Of a DNA stretch of 64,000 bases, positions 7,703-17,077 are shown piece after piece (position 1 is the stretch's first letter; the number at the start of each line of letters is the position of its first letter). Both the position numbers and the translations under genes were made by a program. The notes beneath the pieces were generated by a model. That model made no database searches, was not told where the DNA came from, and saw nothing but the letters and a program-made list of their open reading frames with translations. The DNA lies in assembly GCF_014648775.1 (NCBI RefSeq), contig NZ_BMRT01000008.1, forward strand, positions 248,001 to 312,000, given 5' to 3'. The stretch comes from Streptomyces abikoensis. GTDB lineage: Bacteria; Actinomycetota; Actinomycetes; Streptomycetales; Streptomycetaceae.

Positions 7703-9130
7703 CTAAGCGTCCGTGCCGCGGCCGGCGGTCAGGGCCCGCACCGCCTCGGCGAAGGCCTCGCCGCGCTCGTTGTAGTTGGTGAACATGTCCATCGACGCAC
7801 AGGCCGGGGCCATGAGGACGGTGTCCCCCGGGCCGGCGAGCCGCGCCGCCTCGCGGACCGCCTCGGCCATCGCCCCAGTGTCGGTCCGGTCGAGGTCCAC
7901 CACCGGCACATCCGGGGCGTGTCGCGCCAGGGCTTCCCTGATCAGCGCCCGGTCGGCCCCGATCAGGACGGCTCCGCGCAGCCGCTTCGCGGCGGAGGCG
8001 ACCAGATCGTCGAAGGTGGCACCCTTGGCCAGGCCGCCTGCGATCCACACGATCGACTCGTACGCCGCGAGGGACGCCTGGGCGGCGTGGGTGTTGGTGG
8101 CCTTGGAGTCGTCCACGTAGGCGACGCCGTCGACATCGGCGACGTGGGCGATGCGGTGGGCGTCGGGCCGGAAGGCGCGCAGGCCGTCGCGGACGGCCCG
8201 GGCGTCGACGCCGAAGGCGCGGGCCAGGGCGGCGGCCGCCAGGGCGTTGGCGATGTTGTGCGGCGCCGGCGGGTGGACGTCGGAGACCTCGGCGAGCTCC
8301 TGGGCCTGCTGGTGGCGGTTCTCCACGAAGGCGCGGTCGACGAGCAGGCCCTCGACGACGCCGAGCATGGAGGGGCCGGGGGCGCCGAGGGTGAAGCCGA
8401 TGGCGCGGCAGCCCTCCTCGACGTCGGCCTGCTCCACCAGGCGCTCGGTGCGCGGGTCCTCGACGTTGTAGACGCAGGCGATCGTGTTGCCCTCGTAGAT
8501 CCGGCCCTTGTCGGCGGCGTAGGCGCGCATGGAGCCGTGCCAGTCGAGGTGGTCGGGGGCGAGGTTGAGCACGGCCGCGGAGTGGGCGCGCAGCGAGGGC
8601 GCCCAGTGCAGCTGGTAGCTGGAGAGCTCGACGGCGAGCACGTCGTGGGGCTCGTCGCCGAGCACCACGTCGATGATCGGGGTGCCGATGTTGCCCACGG
8701 CGGCCGTGCGGAGACCCGCGGCCCTCAGGATGGAGGCGAGCATCTGCACGGTGGTGGTCTTGCCGTTGGTGCCGGTGACCGCCAGCCAGGGCGCGGCGTC
8801 GGGGCCGCGCAGCCGCCAGGCGATCTCGACGTCGCCGACGACGTCCACGCCCGCCTCGGCGGCGGCCGCGAAGAGCGGGCTGTCGGGCCGCCAGCCGGGC
8901 GAGGTGACGACGAGGTCGGTGCCCTCGGGCAGGGTGTCCGCGTCGCCGAGGCGGACGGCGATCCCGGCGGCCTGAAGGGAGGCGGCGCGCTCGCGCAGGG
9001 CCTCGCTGTCGCCGCCGTCGACGACGGTCACGCTCGCGCCGAGGCCGGCCAGGGCGCGGGCGGCGCTGACGCCGCTCACCCCGAGGCCGGCGACGGTGAC
9101 GCGCTTGCCGCTGAACTCCGCGGTACTCAC
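7703..9130 (-). CDS. murD: UDP-MurNAc-L-Ala:D-Glu ligase MurD
   Basis: A 475-residue cytoplasmic Mur ligase that adds D-glutamate to UDP-MurNAc-L-alanine with ATP. The N-terminal UDP-binding Rossmann domain contains VAGLGVSGVSAARAL. The ATP loop is TGTNGKTTT (119-127), and the substrate-binding segments AVELSSYQLHW and NLAPDHLDWHGS follow. The third domain has FRPDAHRIAHV and DDSKATNTHA. It starts with the GTG at 9130, which overlaps the mraY stop by four bases (GTGA) with no clear ribosome-binding site, so it depends on coupling. ATG 9145 inside mraY is a less likely alternative. Confidence 0.96.
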   Translation of the reverse strand: MSTAEFSGKRVTVAGLGVSGVSAARALAGLGASVTVVDGGDSEALRERAASLQAAGIAVRLGDADTLPEGTDLVVTSPGWRPDSPLFAAAAEAGVDVVGDVEIAWRLRGPDAAPWLAVTGTNGKTTTVQMLASILRAAGLRTAAVGNIGTPIIDVVLGDEPHDVLAVELSSYQLHWAPSLRAHSAAVLNLAPDHLDWHGSMRAYAADKGRIYEGNTIACVYNVEDPRTERLVEQADVEEGCRAIGFTLGAPGPSMLGVVEGLLVDRAFVENRHQQAQELAEVSDVHPPAPHNIANALAAAALARAFGVDARAVRDGLRAFRPDAHRIAHVADVDGVAYVDDSKATNTHAAQASLAAYESIVWIAGGLAKGATFDDLVASAAKRLRGAVLIGADRALIREALARHAPDVPVVDLDRTDTGAMAEAVREAARLAGPGDTVLMAPACASMDMFTNYNERGEAFAEAVRALTAGRGTDA

Positions 9131-10191
9131 TTGATGGCCAACCATCCGGCGTAGAAGATTCCGAGTCCGACGGCCACGCACAGGCCCTGGATGATCCAGA
9201 AGCGGACCACCACAAGGACCTCGCTCCACCCCTTGAGCTCGAAGTGGTGCTGGAGCGGGGCCATCCGGAAGACGCGCTTCCCGGTGAGGCGGAACGAGCC
9301 GACCTGGATCACCACGGACATGGTGATGAGGACGAACAGACCGCCGAGGAGGGCGAGCAGCAGCTCCGTGCGGGAGCAGATCGCCAGGCCCGCGAGGGCG
9401 CCGCCGAGGGCGAGCGAGCCGGTGTCGCCCATGAAGATCTTGGCGGGCGAGGTGTTCCACCACAGGAAGCCGAAGCAGGAGCCCATCAGGGCCGAGGCGA
9501 CCACGGCGAGGTCGAGCGGGTCGCGCACCTCGTAACAGGCGGCGCCGGCGGTGAGCGAGTTGCCGCACCACTGGCCGTGCTGCCAGGTGCCGATGAAGAC
9601 GTAGGCGCCGAAGACCATCACGGAGGCGCCGGTGGCCAGGCCGTCGAGGCCGTCGGTGAGGTTCACGCCGTTCGACATCGCGAGGATCATGAACAGCGCC
9701 CAGATCACGAAGATCACGGGGCCGACGGACCAGCCGAAGTCCTGGGTGAAGGACAGCCGCGTGGACGCCGGGGTCTGGCCCCGGGTGTCGGCGAACTGCA
9801 GCGCGAGGACGGCGAAGGCGATGCCGACGATCAGCTGGCCGGCCATCTTCGCCTTGGCGCGCAGACCGAGGCTGCGCTGCTTGACGATCTTGATGTAGTC
9901 GTCGAGGAAGCCGACCAGGCCCATGCCGGCGGTCAGGAAGAGCACCAGCAGGCCCGAGGTCGTGGGCGCCTTGCTGGTGATCACCTTGGTGACGGCGTAC
10001 GCGATCAGCGTGGCCAGGATGAAGGCGATGCCACCCATGGTGGGCGTGCCCTTCTTCCCGGCGTGGCCGCGCGGGCCGTCGTCACGGATGAACTGGCCGT
10101 AGCCCTTGCGGGCGAGGAACTTGATCAGCAGCGGGGTGCCGATGAGGGTCAGGAACAGACCGATGACACCCGCGAAGAGGATCTGGTTCAT
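9127..10191 (-). CDS. mraY: Phospho-MurNAc-pentapeptide translocase MraY
   Basis: A 354-residue polytopic membrane enzyme that transfers phospho-MurNAc-pentapeptide to undecaprenyl phosphate, forming lipid I. Active-site motifs are FLDDYIKIVKQRSLGLRAKAK, NLTDGLDGLATG and the terminal cytoplasmic loop around APLQHHFELKGWSE. GPRGHAGKKGTPTMGG lies in the first loop. There are about ten hydrophobic helices. Its ATG shares one base with the stop of murF (TGATG), and its 3' end overlaps murD by four bases. Confidence 0.97.
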   Translation of the reverse strand: MNQILFAGVIGLFLTLIGTPLLIKFLARKGYGQFIRDDGPRGHAGKKGTPTMGGIAFILATLIAYAVTKVITSKAPTTSGLLVLFLTAGMGLVGFLDDYIKIVKQRSLGLRAKAKMAGQLIVGIAFAVLALQFADTRGQTPASTRLSFTQDFGWSVGPVIFVIWALFMILAMSNGVNLTDGLDGLATGASVMVFGAYVFIGTWQHGQWCGNSLTAGAACYEVRDPLDLAVVASALMGSCFGFLWWNTSPAKIFMGDTGSLALGGALAGLAICSRTELLLALLGGLFVLITMSVVIQVGSFRLTGKRVFRMAPLQHHFELKGWSEVLVVVRFWIIQGLCVAVGLGIFYAGWLAIK

Positions 10192-11612
10192 CAGCCGGCG
10201 ACCTCGCCGTCGACCGCGAGCAGCGCCTCGGCCACCCGCTCCAGCCCCGCCGACCGGGACGCCTTCAACAGCACGACGTCTCCCGGGCGCAGCTCACTGC
10301 GCAACAGGTCGACGGCCGCCTGCGCGTCGGACACGTGCACCGACTCCTCACCCCACGAACCCTCGTTATAGGCGCCCATCTGCAACCAGGCCGCTTCCCT
10401 GCCCCCGACTGCCACGAGCTTGCCGACATTGAGCCGGACGACCAGCCGTCCGACCGCGTCGTGCTCGGCGAGTGACTCCTCGCCCAGCTCGGCCATCCGA
10501 CCGAGTACTGCCCACGTCCGTCCACCCCTAGCCCGGGCGGCTTCGCCCATCGCGGCCAGCGCGCGCAGCGCCGCTCGCATGGATTCGGGGTTCGCGTTGT
10601 AGGCGTCGTTGACGATCGTCACGCCGTCCGCGCGCTCGGTGACCTCCATGCGCCAGCGGGAGAGCTGACCGGCCCCGGAGAGCGCGGCGGCGATCTCCGC
10701 TACGGGCATGCCCAGCTCATGGGCGACGGCGGCCGCGGCGAGCGCGTTCGACACGTGGTGCTCACCGTACAGCCGCATGGTCACGTCGGCGCACCCGGTG
10801 GGTGTGTGAAGCGTGAAGGAGGGCCGGCCGAAGTCGTCGAGCCGGACGTTCTCGGCACGGACGTCCGCGTCCGGGGACTCGCCGAAGAGGACCACCCGGG
10901 CCTTGGTGCGGGCGCTCATGGCGCGCACGAGGAGGTCGTCGGCGTTGAGCACGGCGACGCCGCCCTCGGCGGCGGCGGGCAGCACCTCGACCAGCTCGCC
11001 CTTGGCCTCGGCGATCGCCTCGCGGCCGCCGAACTCGCCGATGTGGGCGGTGCCGACGTTGAGGACGAGGCCGACGCGCGGCGGGGTGAGCCCGGCGAGG
11101 TAGCGGATGTGCCCGATGCCGCGGGCGCCCATCTCCAGGACGAGGTGACGGGTGTCCTCGTCGGCCATCAGGGCCGTGACCGGCAGGCCGATCTCGTTGT
11201 TGAAGTTGCCGGGCGTCCACACGGTGGGGCCGAGGCGCTCCAGCAGCTGGGCGATCAGGTCCTTGGTGCTGGTCTTGCCGGCCGAGCCGGTGAGCCCGAC
11301 GACGGTGGTGCCGAGCCGCTCCACGACGGCGCGGGCGAGGGTGCCCAGCGCCTCGACGACGTCGGGGACGACGATCGCGGGTACGCCGACGGGACGGGCG
11401 GCCAGTACGGCGGCCGCGCCGGAGGCGATGGCGCGCTCGGCGTAGTCGTGGCCGTCGACGCGGTCGCCGGGCAGCGCGGCGAAGAGGCTGCCGGGCCGCA
11501 CCTCACGGGAGTCGATCACGACCGGGCCGGTGGCGATGAGCCCCGGGTCCGGTATGTCGTGCTGCTGTCCGCCGACGATCGCGGCGACCTCGGCGAGGGA
11601 GAGTGCGATCAC
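10191..11612 (-). CDS. murF: UDP-MurNAc-tripeptide:D-Ala-D-Ala ligase MurF
   Basis: A 473-residue Mur ligase that adds the D-alanyl-D-alanine dipeptide to complete the UDP-MurNAc-pentapeptide. It has an N-terminal UDP-binding domain (SREVRPGSLFAALPG), the ATP loop TGSAGKTST near 108-116, and EMGARGIGHIRYL plus NAYNANPESMRAAL in the later domains. The GTG at 11612 is preceded by AGGAGGTGA, a near-perfect match to the 16S tail. That site is itself the left half of a GGAGGT/ACCTCC palindrome. murE ends 65 bases upstream. Confidence 0.96.
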   Translation of the reverse strand: MIALSLAEVAAIVGGQQHDIPDPGLIATGPVVIDSREVRPGSLFAALPGDRVDGHDYAERAIASGAAAVLAARPVGVPAIVVPDVVEALGTLARAVVERLGTTVVGLTGSAGKTSTKDLIAQLLERLGPTVWTPGNFNNEIGLPVTALMADEDTRHLVLEMGARGIGHIRYLAGLTPPRVGLVLNVGTAHIGEFGGREAIAEAKGELVEVLPAAAEGGVAVLNADDLLVRAMSARTKARVVLFGESPDADVRAENVRLDDFGRPSFTLHTPTGCADVTMRLYGEHHVSNALAAAAVAHELGMPVAEIAAALSGAGQLSRWRMEVTERADGVTIVNDAYNANPESMRAALRALAAMGEAARARGGRTWAVLGRMAELGEESLAEHDAVGRLVVRLNVGKLVAVGGREAAWLQMGAYNEGSWGEESVHVSDAQAAVDLLRSELRPGDVVLLKASRSAGLERVAEALLAVDGEVAG

Positions 11613-11613
11613 C

Positions 11614-11626
11614 GGAGGTCACCTCC
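11614..11626 (-). promoter_or_regulatory. murF: Palindromic ribosome-binding site of murF
   Basis: GGAGGT, one base, then ACCTCC: the strong murF Shine-Dalgarno sequence is followed at once by its own complement, 2-14 bases upstream of the GTG start. A short stem with a five-base loop could partly hide the site. Seen directly; any regulatory effect is inference. Confidence 0.5.
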
Positions 11627-11677
11627 TGCCGTTCGGAGGAGCTGCCGGGGGGAGGGTTGTGCGCGCATGGCGGTTGG

Positions 11678-13372
11678 TCATCCCTGGTCGTTCCGGTGCG
11701 TGATGGCCGCTTCACGGTGCTCGATGGCCTCGCGCAGCACCTGGCGGTCGTCGAAGGGGCGTACCACTCCGGCGATGTCCTGGCCCTGTTCGTGGCCCTT
11801 GCCCAGGACCAGGACGGTGTCGCCGGGTTCGGCGCGGGCGACGGCGGCGGCGATGGCGGCGGCGCGGTCCTCCATCAGGAGGACGGTGCCGCGCTCGGCG
11901 GCGGGCACCTCGGCGGCGCCCGCGAGCATGGTGGCGAGGATCGCGAGGGGATCCTCGGAGCGGGGGTTGTCGGAGGTCAGTACGGCCGTGTCGGCGAGGC
12001 GGGCCAGCGCGCGGCCCATGGGGGCGCGCTTGGTGGTGTCGCGGTCGCCGCCGCAGCCGAGCACGGCGTGGACCCGGCCGCTGCCGACCGCGCGCAGGGC
12101 GCGGAGAACCGATTCGACGGCGTCCGTCTTGTGGGCGTAGTCGACGACGGCCAGGTAGGGCTGGCCGGCGTCCACGCGCTCCAGCCGGCCGGGGACGCCG
12201 GGGACGGCCGCGACGCTGTCGGCGGCGACCTGCGGCTCCGCGCCCGCGGCGACGAGCGCGACGATCGCGGCCAGGGCGTTGGCGACGTTGAACGGGCCGG
12301 CGAGCGGCGCCCGGGCCGTCGCGGAGACGCCCTCGGGGCCGAGCACGGTGAACGTGGAGTCGAACGGGCCGATCTCGACGTCGGCGGCGCGCCAGTCGGC
12401 GTCCGCGCGGCCCTCGGCGGAGAAGGTGATCACCGGGACCTCGGCCTCGCCCGCGGCGAGGCGGCGGCCGTACTCGTCGTCGGCGTTGACCACGCCGAGG
12501 CGGCTGCGCTCCTTGGTGAACAGCTCCGCCTTGGCGGAGAAGTAGTCCTCCATGCCCGAGTGGAACTCCATGTGCTCGGGGCTGAGGTTGTTGAAGACGG
12601 CGACGTCGAAGACGCAGCCGTCGACGCGGCCCAGGCGCAGGGCGTGGCTGGAGACCTCCATGGCGACCGAGCGGACGCCGCGCTCGCGCATCACCGCGAA
12701 CAGCGCCTGGAGGTCGGTGGCCTCGGGGGTGGTGCGCTCCGACTTGACCCGCTCGTCGCCGATCCGGGACTCCACCGTGCCGATCAGGCCGGTGGGGCCG
12801 CCCATGGCGCGCAGGCCGCCCTCGATCAGGTAGGCGGTGGTGGTCTTGCCGGAGGTGCCGGTGATGCCGACGGTCAGCAGCTCGCGGGCGGGCTCGCCGT
12901 AGATCGTGGCGGCCAGGGCGCCCATCCGCTCGCGCGGGGCGGCGACGGTCAGCACGGGCAGGCCGGTGGCGCCGGCGCGCTCGGCGCCCGCCGGGTCGGT
13001 CAGCACGGCGGCGGCACCGAGGCCCGCGGCCTGCGCGGCGAAGTCCGCGCCGTGGAAGCGGGCGCCGGGCAGGGCCGCGTAGACGTCGCCCGGGCGGACG
13101 GCGCGCGAGTCGTGGGTGATCCCGGTGACCGCGACGGCCGACGCGCCCTCGGGGGCGGCGATGCCCAGCTGAGCGGCCAGCTCCGCGAGGGGCACGGGGC
13201 GGACCCGGGTGGGGCGGGGCGCTCCCGGGGACACGGCGGGCGCGTCCTGGGAGGTCGTGTGGGACTGATCAGCGTGGGGCACGGCGGTGAGCGTACCGGG
13301 CGTACCCGCCTCGTCGCGAAGCGAGGGGCGTCGCCGGCCGCGGTTCCCCGGGTCGGGAGTGATCGTCGTCAC
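11678..13372 (-). CDS. murE: UDP-MurNAc-dipeptide:diaminopimelate ligase MurE
   Basis: A 564-residue Mur ligase adding diaminopimelate to UDP-MurNAc-L-Ala-D-Glu; Streptomyces walls use the LL isomer. The ATP loop is TGTSGKTTT (171-179), and NNLSPEHMEFHSGMEDY and VDYAHKTDAVESVL follow. The amino-acid specificity box reads DNPRSEDP, the form found in diaminopimelate-adding enzymes. The loop lies about 55 residues later than in E. coli because of a Pro-rich N-terminal extension. The GTG at 13372 has no good ribosome-binding site and lies 15 bases after ftsI. A GTG near residue 31 is an alternative start. Confidence 0.95.
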   Translation of the reverse strand: MTTITPDPGNRGRRRPSLRDEAGTPGTLTAVPHADQSHTTSQDAPAVSPGAPRPTRVRPVPLAELAAQLGIAAPEGASAVAVTGITHDSRAVRPGDVYAALPGARFHGADFAAQAAGLGAAAVLTDPAGAERAGATGLPVLTVAAPRERMGALAATIYGEPARELLTVGITGTSGKTTTAYLIEGGLRAMGGPTGLIGTVESRIGDERVKSERTTPEATDLQALFAVMRERGVRSVAMEVSSHALRLGRVDGCVFDVAVFNNLSPEHMEFHSGMEDYFSAKAELFTKERSRLGVVNADDEYGRRLAAGEAEVPVITFSAEGRADADWRAADVEIGPFDSTFTVLGPEGVSATARAPLAGPFNVANALAAIVALVAAGAEPQVAADSVAAVPGVPGRLERVDAGQPYLAVVDYAHKTDAVESVLRALRAVGSGRVHAVLGCGGDRDTTKRAPMGRALARLADTAVLTSDNPRSEDPLAILATMLAGAAEVPAAERGTVLLMEDRAAAIAAAVARAEPGDTVLVLGKGHEQGQDIAGVVRPFDDRQVLREAIEHREAAITHRNDQG

Positions 13373-13387
13373 GGCCGGCCCGGCTCG

Positions 13388-15286
13388 CTAGTAGCTCACC
13401 GGCAGCCGCGGCGGCCGGGTGCCCGACGGGGGCACCTGGAGGGTCTTCAGCGCGAACTCCATGACCTGCTTGAAGACCGGCCCGCAGACCTGGCCGCCGA
13501 AGTAGCTGCCCTTGGTGGGGTTCTGGATGGCGCAGTAGACGGTGATCCGGGGCTGGTCGGCGGGGGCGAAGCCGGCGAAGGAGGCGGTGTAGCCGTGGTA
13601 GCGGCCGGTGGTGGGGTCCACCCGGTTGGACGTGCCGGTCTTGCCCGCGACCCGGTAGCCGGGGATCTTGGCCTTGGTGCCGGTGCCCTCCTGGTCGTCG
13701 ACGACCGACTCCAGCATCGCGGAGAGCTGCCGGGCGGTCTTCTCGCTGATCACCCGGGTGCGGGGCGGCGTCGGGGCGGGGGTGAAGCGGCCGTCGGGCC
13801 CCTTGGCGCCGCGCACCAGGGAGGGCTGTACGCGCTCGCCGCCGGCCGCGATGGTGGAGTAGACGGAGGCGGCCTGGACGGCGTTGAGGGAGAGGCCCTG
13901 GCCGAAGGGGATGGTGTAGGCCCGCGAGGACTTCCACTCCCCCGGCCGGGCCAGCAGGCCGGGCGTCTCCCCGGGGAAGCCGAGGCCCGTGGGGCGGCCG
14001 ATGCCGAACTTGCGGAGGTAGGTGTAGAGGACCTCGTTGGCCTCCTCGCGGGTCTTGCCCAGTTGCTCGCTGGCGAGGATCGTGCCGATGTTGCTGGACT
14101 TGGCGAGCACCCCGTTCAGCGTCAGGTGCCAGGTGGGGTGGTCCACGTCGTCGGCGAAGGCGCGGTCGGCGCGCGGCAGCCGGTTGGGGACCTCCACATG
14201 GGTGTCGGGCGTGGCGACGCCCTCCTCCAGCACGGCGGCCATCGTCATGATCTTGCTGACGCTGCCGGGTTCGTAGGCGTCCTGGAGGGCGGCGTTGCCC
14301 AGCGCGGAGCGGTCGGCGTGCTCCAGGTCGTTGGGGTTGTAGCCGGGGGCGTTGGCCATGGCCAGGATCTGTCCGGTGCGGGTGTCCTGGACGACGACGT
14401 AGCCCCGGTCCGCGCCGGACTCGCGCACCTGCTTGGCGACGGCGTTCTGGGCGGCCCACTGGATGTCGCGGTCGATGGTCAGCTCCACGTCGGAGCCGGG
14501 CACGGCGGCCTGTTCCTTCAGATCGCCGGTGGGCACCTGCCGGCCGCCGGACTGGGCGTAGACGCGCTTGCCGTTCTTGCCGGCGAGGGTGTCGTCGAGG
14601 AGGGCCTCCAGACCGCCGCTGCCCCGGCCGTCGCCGTTGACGAAGCCGAGGAGGCCGGCGGCCAGGTCGCCGTTGGGGTAGACGCGCTTGCTGTGGGACT
14701 CGCGGTTCACCCCGGCCAGGACGTTGGCGCCCTCCTTGCGGCGGGCCTTCTCCGCCTGCGCCTTCTTCAGCTCCGAGATCTTCTTCCAGACCTGCGGGGT
14801 CTGCCGGCGGGCCAGCACCACGTACTTGGACTTGGGGTTGGCGGTGAGCTTCTGCTCCAGCGTGGCCGCGTCCTCGCCGAGGACGGGGGCCAGCAGCCTC
14901 GCGGCCCGCGCGGCCGCGCCCTCGGTCTTGATCCGGTCGGGGGCGAGGAGGTCGGGGGCGGCGGTGATGTCGTAGGCGTCGACGGTGGTGGCCAGGTCCA
15001 CGCCGGTGCGGTCGGTGATGGCGCCGCGCTCGGCGGCCAGCGTCACCGGGATGTAGCGGTTGACGTTGGCGCGGGCCGCGTAGGCGCTGGCGTCGACGGC
15101 CTGCACCTGGAGCAGCCGGACCGTGAAGACCAGCAGGACGAGCGTGAGGCCCACGCCGATCGCCCGCAACCGGGGCCGGGGGTTGCCCAGCCGCAGGGAG
15201 CGGTCACCGGGGCGGGGGCGCGCCGGCCGGGCGACGGGGCGCGCGGGCCCGGGAACCGGGCGGCGGGGCTGCCTGGGCGCCGTCAC
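13388..15286 (-). CDS. ftsI: Septal class B penicillin-binding protein FtsI (PBP3)
   Basis: A 632-residue transpeptidase that cross-links septal peptidoglycan together with FtsW. It has a Pro/Arg-rich cytoplasmic N-terminus (1-40) and one membrane anchor (about 41-61). The dimerisation/pedestal domain begins around ERGAITDRTGVDLATT. The catalytic domain carries the SxxK motif with S342 (GSVSK), SxN at 397-399 (KSSNIG) and KTG at 549-551 (AGKTGTSN). It follows ftsL by seven bases. Streptomyces ftsI is needed for septation rather than tip growth. Confidence 0.96.
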   Translation of the reverse strand: MTAPRQPRRPVPGPARPVARPARPRPGDRSLRLGNPRPRLRAIGVGLTLVLLVFTVRLLQVQAVDASAYAARANVNRYIPVTLAAERGAITDRTGVDLATTVDAYDITAAPDLLAPDRIKTEGAAARAARLLAPVLGEDAATLEQKLTANPKSKYVVLARRQTPQVWKKISELKKAQAEKARRKEGANVLAGVNRESHSKRVYPNGDLAAGLLGFVNGDGRGSGGLEALLDDTLAGKNGKRVYAQSGGRQVPTGDLKEQAAVPGSDVELTIDRDIQWAAQNAVAKQVRESGADRGYVVVQDTRTGQILAMANAPGYNPNDLEHADRSALGNAALQDAYEPGSVSKIMTMAAVLEEGVATPDTHVEVPNRLPRADRAFADDVDHPTWHLTLNGVLAKSSNIGTILASEQLGKTREEANEVLYTYLRKFGIGRPTGLGFPGETPGLLARPGEWKSSRAYTIPFGQGLSLNAVQAASVYSTIAAGGERVQPSLVRGAKGPDGRFTPAPTPPRTRVISEKTARQLSAMLESVVDDQEGTGTKAKIPGYRVAGKTGTSNRVDPTTGRYHGYTASFAGFAPADQPRITVYCAIQNPTKGSYFGGQVCGPVFKQVMEFALKTLQVPPSGTRPPRLPVSY

Positions 15287-15293
15287 GACTCAC

Positions 15294-15929
15294 CTACCTG
15301 ACCTGTTGGGGGTTCCCGCCCACCGGGGCCGGGGGGAGGGCCGGGTGGGGCTGTGGCTGCGCCGGGGCGCCGGCGGGCCGCCCGTCGGCCGGGGGCCGTG
15401 CCGCCGGGGCCTGTGCCGCAGGGGCCTGGGCGGCCGGGGACGGCGCGTCCCCGCCGCGGAGCACGACGGGCGGCTGCCCGGGCGGGGCCGGGGCGACGAG
15501 GGGGTCGGGGGCCAGCGGGGGCAGGCCCCGGGGCTCGGGGGGCGCGAAGGCCGCCGGGTCGGCGGGGTTGGCGGTGGTCGCCGGGGCGGGGGCGCCCTTG
15601 ACCGTGCCGTCGGGCAGCAGGAAGGCGGGGCTGCCGCCGGGGATCATGCCCAGCTCCCGGGCGCGGCGCTCCAGCGCGTCCGGGGCGGCGAGCTGGTCGA
15701 CCTCCTGCTGGAGCGCCTGCTGCTCGTCGGTCAGCTCGGTGGTGGTGCGCTGGAGCCGGCTGAGCTCGAAGGAGCCCTGGTTCAGGGAGGAGTTCAGCAG
15801 CAGCAGCGAGATGAGGCCGGAACCGAGGAGCACCACGACCAGCAGGACGAACGGCGTGCGCTTCGCCCCGGCGGGTCCGGCGGGCAGCAGCCGCACCAGG
15901 CGGCCGCCCCGGCGTCCGGCCGGGCTCAC
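15294..15929 (-). CDS. ftsL: Cell division protein FtsL
   Basis: A 211-residue bitopic protein, recognised mainly by position and architecture. It has a short basic N-terminus, one membrane helix around TPFVLLVVVLLGSGLISLLLL (about 25-45), and a leucine-heptad coiled coil (FELSRLQRTTTELTDEQQAL, about 54-95) ending ERRARELGMIPG. This matches the FtsL/DivIC septum-initiator layout. The C-terminal hundred residues are Pro/Ala-rich and probably extracellular, longer than in most FtsL proteins. The GTG start overlaps the rsmH stop by four bases. Confidence 0.85.
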   Translation of the reverse strand: MSPAGRRGGRLVRLLPAGPAGAKRTPFVLLVVVLLGSGLISLLLLNSSLNQGSFELSRLQRTTTELTDEQQALQQEVDQLAAPDALERRARELGMIPGGSPAFLLPDGTVKGAPAPATTANPADPAAFAPPEPRGLPPLAPDPLVAPAPPGQPPVVLRGGDAPSPAAQAPAAQAPAARPPADGRPAGAPAQPQPHPALPPAPVGGNPQQVR

Positions 15930-16885
15930 CGGATGTCCTCGCGGATGCGCTCGGCGCCGCGCAGCCGGGCGGGGGCGGCCCGCCGGTTCTCGGCGATCTC
16001 CTCCTCCGTGGGCAGTTCCGCGCCGCGCGTCAGCAGCTTCAGGCGCGGCTGGTACTGCTCGGGCACCACCGGCAGGCCGGGCGGCGCGGTGCTCGTGGCG
16101 CCGGCGGCGAAGACGCTCTTGACGATGCGGTCCTCCAGCGACTGGTAGGACAGCACCGCGATCCGGCCACCGACGGCGAGGGACGCGACGGCGGCCGGGA
16201 TGGCCGCCTCCACGCTGGCCAGCTCGGCGTTGACCTCGATGCGCAGCGCCTGGAAGGTGCGCTTGGCGGGGTTGCCGCCGGTGCGCTTGGCGGCCTGCGG
16301 GAGGGCGTCGCGGATCAGCTCGACGAGGCGGGCGCTGTTGCTGAAGGGCTCCTTCGCCCGCTCCCGGACGATGGCCGAGACGATGCGTTTGGCCTGCTTC
16401 TCCTCGCCGTACTGGCGCAGGATGCGCACCAGCTCGCCCGGCGGGTAGGTGTTGAGGACCTCGGCGGCGCTGATGCCCGTCGTCTGGTCCATGCGCATGT
16501 CCAGCGGGGCGTCCTGCGCGTAGGCGAAGCCGCGGTCGGCCTCGTCGAGCTGCATGGAGGAGACGCCGAGGTCGAAGAGGACGCCCTGGACCTTGGGGAT
16601 GCCCAGGCGCTCCAGCACCTCGGGCAGCTCGTGGTAGACGGCGCGCACCAGCGTGGCGCGGTCGCCGTAGGGGGCGAGCCGCTCACCGGCGAGCGCGAGC
16701 GCCGTGGGGTCGCGGTCGAGGGCGACGAGCCGGGCGTCGGGGAAGGTCTTGAGCAGCGCCTCGCTGTGCCCGCCGGCGCCGAGGGTGCAGTCGACCACGA
16801 CGGCTCCGGGCGCGGTCAGCGCGGGGGCGAGCATGTCCAGGCAGCGCTGGAGCATGACGGGGACGTGTCGCGCGTTGCTGCTCAT
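15926..16885 (-). CDS. rsmH: 16S rRNA m4C1402 methyltransferase RsmH (MraW)
   Basis: A 319-residue SAM-dependent enzyme that methylates N4 of C1402 in 16S rRNA. It is the usual first or second gene of dcw clusters. RHVPVMLQRCLDML opens the protein. The SAM loop VVDCTLGAGGHSEALL is at about 29-45, and DRDPTALALA, LFDLGVSSMQLDEADRGF and AVLSYQSLEDRIVK follow. I start at the ATG at 16885, since the open frame further upstream is not conserved in style and lacks a ribosome-binding site. No mraZ gene lies upstream within this window. Confidence 0.95.
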   Translation of the reverse strand: MSSNARHVPVMLQRCLDMLAPALTAPGAVVVDCTLGAGGHSEALLKTFPDARLVALDRDPTALALAGERLAPYGDRATLVRAVYHELPEVLERLGIPKVQGVLFDLGVSSMQLDEADRGFAYAQDAPLDMRMDQTTGISAAEVLNTYPPGELVRILRQYGEEKQAKRIVSAIVRERAKEPFSNSARLVELIRDALPQAAKRTGGNPAKRTFQALRIEVNAELASVEAAIPAAVASLAVGGRIAVLSYQSLEDRIVKSVFAAGATSTAPPGLPVVPEQYQPRLKLLTRGAELPTEEEIAENRRAAPARLRGAERIREDIR

Positions 16886-17048
16886 GCGCCCTTCTGAGAT
16901 ACGGGGAGGCGCGGCGCGGCGTACCGCCGGGTCCCCGCCCGCTCGAAGGGGAACGGACGTTCCGGCGCCGGGGAAGTGACGCCGGGCGACCGGGAGCGGG
17001 AGGAGGCCGAGGGGTACGTACGCACCGTGCCACGTGGTGGTTCTTCGG

Positions 17049-17072
17049 TTCCGGGGAGCGTTCCGGGGAGCG
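17049..17072. repeat. 12-bp perfect tandem duplication in rsmH leader
   Basis: TTCCGGGGAGCG occurs twice in direct succession (17049-17060 and 17061-17072), just downstream of the predicted rsmH transcription start. Confidence 0.9.
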
Positions 17073-17077
17073 TCACG

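Noticed and set aside
11603..15301. 1232-codon open frame on the plus strand opposite murE and ftsI
   Set aside because: Antisense shadow of two certain genes, caused by GC-rich third positions; Gly/Val/Arg-rich composition and no recognisable domain.
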